A stretch of 64,000 bases of DNA from Lepiota brunneoincarnata (Eukaryota > Basidiomycota > Agaricomycetes > Agaricales > Agaricaceae). A program made the translations under genes and the position numbers. Position 1 is the stretch's first letter. Each line of letters opens with the position of its first letter. The notes under the pieces are model-generated. The model saw nothing but the letters and a program-made list of their open reading frames with translations. It did no database searches and was not told the origin of the DNA. Location: positions 682,001 to 746,000 of the forward strand of contig JAEBUN010000004.1 of assembly GCA_023014365.1 (NCBI GenBank), given 5' to 3'. Positions 56,870 through 64,000 of the stretch are shown here, in pieces.

Positions 56870-57844
56870 TCAATTTAAGGGTTTCTGAGCCCGGAACATT
56901 ACCCAGAGACTATGTGACCCTACGGTATTGTCGAACTCGTCTCGAATGTCTCCCAACAGTTCATCGTACTCCATCTCGTTCTTAACCACCCCGTAGCCAC
57001 CACCTTTCAAAATTGGCGTCTTCAAACCCCGAAGCCCCGACAGCAAATTCTCCCTCCCATCAACCCCGTCCCGTCCAGCCCAGCCACCCAAAGGAGTTGT
57101 GATGGAGCTTCGGTGAATGTTCACAAACCCACTCCGTCGAATGAAATTGGGCAACTGGGAAGTGAGGTTGCGCCACATCAGCGTTTTCTCGTCGCTGAGC
57201 TTGAAGAGCATTTTGTAAAACTTGGCGAGCGCGGGTCCGGATTTCCAATGCCCAACCTCGAGAAGTTGAATCCAGCCTCCTGGCTTGAGGACCCTGTACA
57301 ATTCGTCTATGGCGTGCGGCCATTCGTTTTCGCGCAGGCCTGGGATTAGGAGGCGTTGATGGACCAGGGCGAATCTATCAGTCCAGTGAGGAGGGAGTTC
57401 CAGGACGGACTGGACTTGGAATCTCATATTGAGGGGGAGGCTTGATGGGTCTGGGAAGAGGCCGCCCTCGATGTCCGTGCCGATGAACTGAGGCTTGGAC
57501 ATTGTTTCTTTGGCTAGATCTTGAAGCCAGATCCCTTGGAGCGGATCTTGAGGACAGACAGATCGTCGAGAGATAAAACCACTCACCCGTCCCGGTACCA
57601 GTCTCAAGCACCCAGTCTTCGTCTCTGAGCTTGATTGGTGCATGAAGAGCTCTGTTGTCAGTTGTGCGTAGAAGGAGTCTGCTCTGAATAGTCAATCTAT
57701 TCCCTAGTATTCGTAAACTAGCCCAAGGACACGGAATGAACTGAATGCTCACCTCCACCGTTCCTCTTCGTCGTGTGGAAGGTTGTACGCGGTTCCGGAC
57801 GCCTTGGTATATTTTCGTGTTACCCGATGCTGAATTTCTGGCAT
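56870..57844 (-). CDS. class I SAM-dependent methyltransferase, LaeA-like
   Basis: Small-molecule or regulatory methyltransferase of the LaeA/UbiE-like superfamily. Exons (minus) 57844-57753, 57696-57587 and 57534-56870 total 867 nt, 288 aa. The N-terminus matches the fungal LaeA-like group: KASGTAYNLPHDEEERWR then LTIQSRLLLR. SAM-binding motif I is WVLETGTGTGIWLQDLAKE. An acidic residue ends strand 2 in FIGTDIEGGLFP. RFQVQSVLELPPHWTDRFAL is the post-motif region, then ELYRVLKPGGWIQLLEVGHW (motif III-like). The C-terminal part covers the substrate region. Substrate not predictable. A decayed partial copy lies about 1 kb downstream of its start, in the same orientation (see 58800-59480). Confidence 0.88.
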
Positions 57845-58799
57845 GTTCTTGGGGGGGCGTACAGAACAGGCGGCGTCCACCAAATTCTTAAATGCCCTTC
57901 GAGAGGGTGCGGAGAATGGAGGAGCCCATGAGTGACCCTATGTCTGGTGATCACCATGCATTAACCTTTTATCAAATTCTGACGGGACCTGTCCGTGAGT
58001 CGCCATTGATAAGTTGCACGCATGCAGTGACACCTTTCCGTTTGCAGTGGTAGGTGAAAACGCATGAAGGGTCGACTGACTGCCACATCTCTAGGCCCCC
58101 CATCTTTCGTGTGAGCAGGACCAAGCTATTTGCAATAACCGGTTGCGCCATCTAGTTCCACTTTTGTGGTCACCAACCTTTCACAATAAGTTTGTCGATC
58201 ATGGCACGAGGCACCTGTATCACCTAACCCATAGTAGGTAGTAGCAAAGCTATAATGCCCATTCCCATTGCCCGCAGTCATTTGTGCCTGTGCTGGTTTT
58301 GCACTCCACTACGGGTATTTGTGAAAAAAAAAGAGATTGAAGGTATTTTGGACCGTCTTCAATCACATGGAGGCAACGAACATGTTGCAGAAGACTAAGC
58401 GGAAATTTTTTCGTGGGGGGGGAGGGTTCCTGATCTTTCGAGGGAAATTTCCAATAACCTGGATAACAGGGGATAGCCTGGGATAGCCTGGGATAATCCA
58501 TAGGCAAGCATCTCCGCCGAAATCAGCTGCGTGTTGCCTTGTGGTCTCAACAAAGGAACACGCGGTGCTATTAGTACCAAGCCAGTCCTTGGCCCGGCTT
58601 CTTCGTTTCCTGCAATCTGTGAGCACCGATGGCGGGTTCCACTGTTCAAGCCCTCCCGTTCAGTCAAGTTCGTAGTGTATCCGTAAGCCGGGGAGCGGTG
58701 CTCTGAGTGCACCGACTTGTATGGGAGTCTATATTATGCTTAAAAGTGGAAGGGGAAAAGGCGAACGAAAATTGGGCAGGCATGGAGCGTTTGGTTGGG
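57845..58799. other. intergenic spacer with short tandem repeat
   Basis: Nothing coding is supported here. At about 58460-58495 there is a short tandem array of GGATAGCCTG units (two perfect, flanked by partial GGATAACAG and GGATAATCC variants). Confidence 0.45.
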
Positions 58800-59480
58800 G
58801 CCAAATTTGTTCGGCATGCCACGAGATAGATATTGGCTGCCCCGAGGGTGGGTCCTTAGCTTCTTTCGAAGTGAGGTTATGCCACATCAATCTGAGCTCG
58901 AAGAGCATTTTGCAAAACTTGGGGAGTACGAATTCGGTTTTCTAATACCCAACCTCGAGAAGTTGAATCCAGCCCTCCTAGTTTGGGAACTCTGCAGAGT
59001 TCGTCTGTTGCGTATGGCCACTCGCTTTCGCGTAACCCCGAGACCAAGAAGCTTTTGGTGGGCGAGGGCGAATTTATCCATCCAGTTCTACATAGGACGG
59101 ACTGGACTCGAATCTCATGTTAGAGTGATGGGTTAATGGGTCTAGGAAAAAGCTAGCCTCGATGTCTGTGCCTTTGCTAGATCTCGAAGCCAGATCCCTT
59201 GGAGCGCATCTTGGGTACATACAGGACCTCAAGGCGGTTTGTCAACTTGTCCAGCCCGGTGCCAGTCTCCAGGATGCAGTCTGAGCTTAACTGGTGCATG
59301 AAGAGCTCTACTGTCAGCTGTGCATAGAAGGAAATTATTATTCTGAGCAGTCAAAGAATGCGGACTGGGCGGAATACTCACCTCCACTGTTCCCCTTCGT
59401 CGTGTGGAAGGTTGTACGTGGTTCCGGGTGCCTTGGTGTATTTTCGGGTTGCCTTATGTTAAATCTTTGGTATGTTCTCG
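58800..59480 (-). pseudogene. decayed tandem copy of the LaeA-like methyltransferase
   Basis: Read on the minus strand this region repeats, in order, the first half of the methyltransferase at 57844-57160. Clear matches on the plus strand include GAAGTGAGGTT.GCCACATCA, AACCTCGAGAAGTTGAATCC, GCATGAAGAGCTCT, CTCACCTCCACTGTTCCCCT (CTCACCTCCACCGTTCCTCT in the gene) and CGTCGTGTGGAAGGTTGTAC. The copy keeps the exon 1 N-terminus region and its splice donor region. It has small deletions and frame breaks (for example the SAM-binding loop region around 59200-59270 is altered), and the C-terminal third is absent. It is in the same orientation, so it arose by tandem duplication. No intact ORF longer than about 110 codons remains. 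Confidence 0.75.
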
Positions 59481-60271
59481 GGGATTACAGGACATGCGAT
59501 GTCCGCCTAAATAAATACCCTTCAAGCTCGCAGCTGCGGCATGGAAACGGGAAGTGGAGAAGCCCGCGAGTTGGACAGATCATCAAACGAGAATGTGGCG
59601 GGCGTCCATTCTTTCTTTGTGTATTCAAAGACCCAAGTCAACCAGTCATTGCCTGTGTGTGGTCTGTGAACTTAGAGACCTGATTGCTCTCATCACCCAC
59701 AAGGCACTACGAAGTCCGTGGTGTATTCATGAGCCCAGAAATTCGGAGCGCTACCCTCCCACGCAATTCCAAAATACACCGGCTCGGCACGATACCGATC
59801 ATCGAAGGCTGTTATCACAGCAGATAGAATTTTCGTGAATCCGTGGTAGTGTTAATCAGATAACGATTACTCCACATTGGCCTGCTCAAACTGATCTACG
59901 CTATGCACCTATGCTGACGCGCCCAGGATCTAGTTCATTTCTTCTGTGGTCAAGGCAGTCGCATGGTGGCCAAGACATTAGTCAGACTCCGGGAACTGGC
60001 TCGACATTCGATATTCATGGCAAGCTGTCGTGGACTGGTGTCTGGACTATAATCTTCCGGCTCCGAAGGCCCGCAGGCACGGTTTGGGCAATAATAGGAA
60101 CTCCCCCTGACTTGGTATGGGTATATAAAGACCTCAGTCATTGAGACGCTTCAGCTTCAGACTCTGGCTCAGCCGCAAGCTCAGACCCCCCAAAACCTGT
60201 GTCTCTTCTATCGGCGGTGTTTGATTAGGAACCTGAGAGGATAGAAGACTGGAGAAGCAAACTCTGGAAAG
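59481..60271. other. spacer without a supported gene
   Basis: A few short ORFs occur (for example 59911-60144), but none shows a domain or a credible splice partner. Confidence 0.4.
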
Positions 60272-61242
60272 ATGGAACCACGAGAGAACACACGGCATCA
60301 GCGTCAGGAGCAGAGATGGAGGAAAGGGAAGCAGAAGTTCATGAGGCCTGAACGTGAGTTGTTCTGTCTAGTTTTTCCTTTCTTTGGAGTGGGGTGTACG
60401 GTTGAGTGTAGAACAAGATGCACGTTGTAGTTGGAAGAGTGGTCACATGGAGAAGGACTCGCCTGGCGAAATGCGCGGTTGTCACGACTGATTGATCTTC
60501 CTTTGTCCCCTTTGACTTCTACTTATCCTCTCTCCATCTTCTTCTCTTCTCTATCCGTCGTTCTAACCCTTGGCGCCCGGCACAGATTTTCTAAGGACAG
60601 AATTTACCCGAGACGAATGGTTGTGCCGCCCCTGCTCACAGTTTGATCGCACAAACCTCAACAATAAGCCACTACTTCTCCGTAAACGCTCCGCCCTGGG
60701 TCACGAACGAGTGTCCCCATCCCATCAAGGGTGTGTTGCCCAGTGGGACCGCCACTTGGAAAAGAAAGGGGATATGGAATGGGGGGCTGCGGTTGACGAT
60801 ACCATGCAGAATCAGGTGTTTGATGACTTGAGGTGGAATATGCCGGACGCGAGGAAGGGAAGGGATTTCGTCAAGGTGTTTGTAGAGTTTTGGGTTGAGG
60901 ATGTTGCTGCCGCTCTTGAGGTGAACAAAGGCGAGAAAGAGAAAGAACGGGCGAGGCCGACATGGGCAGATTTTTTTGAAGGGATTGAGATCGAGTCAGT
61001 GAGGTGGGATGTCCCCGGGGATGTCTATGGGCAGGGTGGGTGGGGGCTGGCGAATCTAGGGTCCGCAGGAAGAGGTGAAGGAGGAGGAGCATGTGTGGGG
61101 AAGAGTTGGATGGAGTCCTGGGCCTGAGCCTGAGCCTGTGAAGGAGATGCAGAAGGGGAACAGGAATGAACCTGACGGTGATGGATGGGTTGTTCAGGCT
61201 GGCAGGGGGAGGGGAAGAGGGAGGGGAAGAGGGAAGCGGTAG
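60272..61242 (+). CDS. hypothetical protein with Arg/Gly-rich C-terminus
   Basis: Not recognised. From ATG 60272 an Arg/Gln/Lys-rich exon (MEPRENTRHQRQEQRWRKGK) ends at a GTGAGT after 60353. The proposed acceptor at 60584-60585 gives HFLRTEFTRDEWLCRPCSQF. The intron would be 232 nt, long for this genome, so another exon may lie inside. The main body has AQWDRHLEKKGDMEWGAAVD, GRDFVKVFVEFWVEDVAAAL, and RPTWADFFEGIEIESVRWDV. That frame stops at 61127. A one-base shift near 61075 would continue as EEEHVWGRVGWSPGPEPEPV and DGDGWVVQAGRGRGRGRG, ending at TAG 61240-61242, an RGG/RG-type tail that looks more natural. I therefore give the longer end. RG tails are common in RNA-binding proteins, but no RNA-binding domain is seen. 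Confidence 0.45.
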
Positions 61243-61252
61243 GGGTAGGGGA
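61203..61252 (+). repeat. G-rich tract with G-quadruplex potential
   Basis: About 50 bases of plus strand consist of runs of three to five G separated by A or AGA, encoding the Arg/Gly repeat in one frame. Many runs of at least three G within 50 bases satisfy the usual G4 pattern. Confidence 0.6.
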
Positions 61253-62068
61253 AAGGCGCAGGGAGGCGGCGGTGCGCAGAGGACCAAGAAGACAGTGGGT
61301 GAACCTCGGGGCATTGGTGCTAGTGCAAAGAGAAGGGGTGGGAGGGGCGGAGGACAGAGCAATCAACGCCAACAGGTTGTTCCGACTACCAATGACAATG
61401 TTTTTGCAAAGGTGATTGCGAGTTTTGTTGAGCCCATATTGTTGTTGTTTATTAACTATACAACTAGCTTCAGGTTGACGATGGATGAATGGACGTCTTA
61501 TGCACAACCAGTCATGTTTTGGGTTTCTTGTTCAACAATTGGATTTTCTGTGAACCTTTTTGCCTTTTGGGCCGTCACAAATGGCGCAGCAATAGGAGCC
61601 AATGGGTCCTAGCAAGCTTCGTTGATTACCATGTTGCTGCCGCCTTCTGGCTGGACAAAGCAATGGGACGAACGGACCAGACAGTATTTTTATATGTGCC
61701 CAACCATCCCTCATCCCACCGGGTTAAATCCCAGCTGAGCATGCTCTTAGATTGACATGAAGGTTTCACCTCCTCGCTTAACATGGTTGCAATCGGCTCA
61801 CCCAGAAACGAGTGGGAAACTGCGGAATGGGGAATACATTGGGCCTCCACTTGGGTCGGCGTCACTCTTACGGAGGACGTTCGACTTCACCCTATGCAGG
61901 CTCAGCGCTTGGTTATAGACGACGGTTCTTTGAAAAACTAAAAGATAAAATGGGGTAGGCTTAGTATAGCAGCGTGAGAAATTTCATATTAGCCCTGGTC
62001 GAGAATTTCTTGGATTGTAGTCCCGGTCACCGTCCAGTTACCTTGGTATTGAAACTAAGGAGGGGGAG
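61243..62068. other. region with one open Gly/Arg-rich frame, no supported gene
   Basis: A frame at 61166-61612 continues Arg/Gly-rich sequence into hydrophobic residues, but it has no family match and no splice support. The rest is promoter of the TRS85-like gene. Confidence 0.35.
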
Positions 62069-64000
62069 ATGGCCCGTGTTTTACCATCGTCGCTGACCCC
62101 GCACGTCTGCATTCTCCCCTCCCCAGATCTCTCAGAGCTCCTCGAATCTTCGTCACTACCTCCACTACCAGAAATTCTACAGTCCTTCTCGCCCCTACCC
62201 CAAGGTTCTGAATCATGCTCATTCGCAGAGGTGGCTAGAAATTAACGTCATCCCATTTCTTGGTTATAGTGACTACTCGAACGACAACATGGACTTCAGT
62301 ACCACATGCAACCTTCGCCTTGCGTTTCTCGGACCTGGTCGAAATAGAAGACGCATGTAGAGAAGACGAAGAGCGAAAGGCGATGCGTGTGATCGATTGG
62401 GTTTCCGGAAGAATTGCCAAGAGGTGTGCGAGGTGGGTAAGCGAGGTAGAGGCAGTCGAGGGAAAGGGGGAGGAGAAAAGCGGGTGGAGGACACCCTGGT
62501 GGGATGAGGTGAGGAGGTGTGCGGAGGGAGATCATGTTCCTTTCAAGCATGAGGGATGGAATCACCCTGTCTCCGGTAAGTCCTAGTTGGTATCTCATCA
62601 TGAGCTGGGCAGGTGCTCAAGGTCGGATGGTGTAGTTATTCTGGCTGCTTCGACTACTGCGCCGAATCCCTTGCAGGCTATCGCTGCCCTTCATGCTAGA
62701 CCATTACAATTTCCACCTTGGGTCGATCCCAATTGCCTGAAGTATACCTTGATTATCCACCCACAGAATTCACCTTTATCTGATGAAGAGTGAGTAGCTC
62801 TTAATGGGTCTCACGTACGCTCTTAAGTTCGTTCTTTCTCTAGGGCTACCGCTCTGTTTAATGCTGTCACGAAACAATTCGGTCTGGATGTATACCTACT
62901 ATCCCTCACCCTTCCATCGCCCCCACCGCCCCCGATCCCAGTCCCGCCGCCTATAGCCCGCCTACCTCGCCCATCCATTCCAGAGTCACCGCCGATGATG
63001 CGTAACGCTGCCAAAAGGAACAGTGCGAATGGATCTGTCAACGTATCATCGGATGCCGTCTTCCCCAATTCTTTGAGGCTGTTGCAGGATGATATCCAGG
63101 AGACCTCCAAGTTCGCGAGGAAGTTTGTCGTCGGATGTCTAATACCATGGATGGAGAGGAATGTACTGGAATGGAGTGAAGCTGTAGGTCTAGGTCTTAC
63201 TCTAGCAACCATTGTGCTAAAAGGGCAGAGTAGTTTACGAGTAATCGCCGCCTTCCTTCGCGATTGTTTTCATCTACGAGAAAGCTCTTTGGAACTCCTT
63301 CACCGTCGCCAGCGCCAGCACATCATCCTTCCTCGCCTGTGGTAACCTTGCCCAGATCGTCTACATCATCGATCACTGGAACAAATGCTTCCTCACCTCC
63401 GTCCCGGCAACGACGTTTGGCGGAATTTGCGACGATCCTCGGAGATTACAAACTCGCCGTTACGGTTTGGGAATCTTTAAGGAAAGAATCAAAAGGCGGC
63501 TCAGTACGTTGTCCATGGCTCTGAAATCATTCAACTCGATGACGCAGGACCCAGTCAATCTAGGATATTTTGCCAATCCTCCTCTCGCCTTCCCCCGCTC
63601 TTTCTCTGTATGCATCAAATTCACTAGCGAGTTTAAATTCTAGAAATGATATGCCGCCACAAGCTCAAGTACAGGCTTTACTTCATGCGGTGAGGTGGGA
63701 GGCTGGAAGCACACCTCAAGACTTCTTGAGCGATATGATGGAGGGTGAGCGATGGTTGGTTTGGGCTGCAGGGAATGTGTGTTTCTCCTTCACTGCCAAC
63801 AGGCGCTTGCTGATGTCCCAGGGGGTTAAACACAGTCAGAGGAGGTGCCGGCTGCTATGTTGATTGCTCATGCTGCATACCTGACGTCCAAGAAGGGATC
63901 GAGGCGTAGAGCTGCTTATTGGTATGCCGTAGCTGCCAGTAGACTAGAGAAGTGTGGTATTGTGAGTGTTGCTCCAGTCCATCATCCCACGCATTCCTAA
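62069..64000 (+). CDS. TRS85: TRS85/TRAPPC8 homolog, TRAPPIII subunit (5' part, cut by window end)
   Basis: TRAPPIII-specific subunit that directs the Ypt1/Rab1 exchange complex to autophagy and early Golgi membranes. Start at ATG 62069; exon 1 ends at 62204. Visible pieces in order: MARVLPSSLTPHVCILPSPD, VTTRTTTWTSVPHATFALRF, VILAASTTAPNPLQAIAALH, then DDIQETSKFARKFVVGCLIPWMER. Human TRAPPC8 has the matching VKFCLIPWMEK. FTSNRRLPSRLFSSTRKLFG, RRLAEFATILGDYKLAVTVW, SDILPILLSPSPALSLYASN, AVRWEAGSTPQDFLSDMMEG, and RRAAYWYAVAASRLEKCGI follow. The last matches the TRAPPC8 region MVRKYAFHMILAGHRFSKAG. At least eight exons with 50-60 nt introns. The 3' part lies beyond position 64000, so the C-terminus cannot be judged. 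Confidence 0.85.

Noticed and set aside
59911..60144. 77-codon ORF between the methyltransferase copy and the RG-tailed gene
   Set aside because: No family resemblance and neither end has suitable splice or start context.
1..64000. Bacterial-style features: operons, ribosome binding sites, riboswitches, CRISPR arrays, insertion sequences
   Set aside because: Dense spliceosomal introns and purely eukaryotic gene content exclude them; no spaced repeats of CRISPR type were seen.
1..64000. tRNA or rRNA genes
   Set aside because: No cloverleaf with a GGTTCGA-type T arm and no rRNA-like stretch was recognised by eye; a covariance-model scan would be decisive.

Overview
This window is nuclear DNA from a filamentous basidiomycete, most likely an Agaricomycete. 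Genes sit on both strands about 2 kb apart. Nearly all are split by 46-80 nt GT-AG introns with fungal CTAAY/CTGAY-like branch sequences. The products are eukaryotic housekeeping proteins: PRC2, SNAPc, TRAPP, RAVE, Rab-GDI, seipin and mitochondrial carriers. I see no rRNA, tRNA, CRISPR array, phage or bacterial feature. Exons were joined by hand from splice signals and protein-family matches. For most conserved genes the summed exon length is an exact multiple of three, or misses it by one base at a locatable point.

Layout. 0-7 kb: a Pro-rich hypothetical (-), a heparinase II/III-like membrane protein (+) and a Mid2/WSC-like Ser/Thr-rich membrane protein (+). 7.6-16.3 kb: an EED/ESC WD40 homolog (PRC2 subunit, -), complex I NDUFA11-type subunit (+), a tandem-BRCT plus Myb-like protein resembling Rap1 (-), cytosolic ribosomal protein uS9/Rps16 (-) and, divergent from it, mitochondrial uL4m (+). 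16.4-28.3 kb: an F-box-like remnant (-), SNAPC1/SNAP43 (+), the 15-exon Kre6/Skn1 GH16 protein (+), a UBE2O-type E2/E3 (-) and an F-box protein (+). 28.4-41.4 kb: N-acetylglutamate synthase (+), carnitine/acylcarnitine carrier (-), a five-domain fasciclin protein (-) and the RAVE subunit Rav1 (+). 41.6-55.7 kb: Rab GDI (-), a second Myb/Rap1-like protein (-), methylmalonate-semialdehyde dehydrogenase (+), low-molecular-weight tyrosine phosphatase (-), an SH3BGR-like thioredoxin-fold protein (+), seipin (-), two small conserved fungal proteins (+) and an LCCL membrane protein (+). 55.7-64 kb: a LaeA-like methyltransferase (-) with a decayed tandem copy, an Arg/Gly-tailed hypothetical (+) and the 5' part of TRS85/TRAPPC8 (+), cut by the window end.

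The genes do not form one pathway. Recurrent themes are chromatin and telomere biology (EED, two Rap1-Myb-like proteins, SNAPc), cell wall and surface (Kre6, Mid2-like, FAS1, LCCL, heparinase-like), membrane traffic and lipid (GDI, Trs85, Rav1, seipin) and mitochondria (NDUFA11, uL4m, ARG2, carrier, MMSDH). Many neighbours are head-to-head with 75-400 bp between start codons, so they probably share promoters.

The most notable observations are a 7-nt and a 9-nt microexon in UBE2O, three GC-AG introns, a run of 16 G directly before a 3' splice site in GDI, single-base frame breaks in about eight conserved genes (mostly one surplus base in a short homopolymer, so probably assembly error), a decayed tandem methyltransferase copy, and a PRC2 EED homolog whose last WD repeats are separated by a long low-complexity insert. 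No wholly new system is evident.
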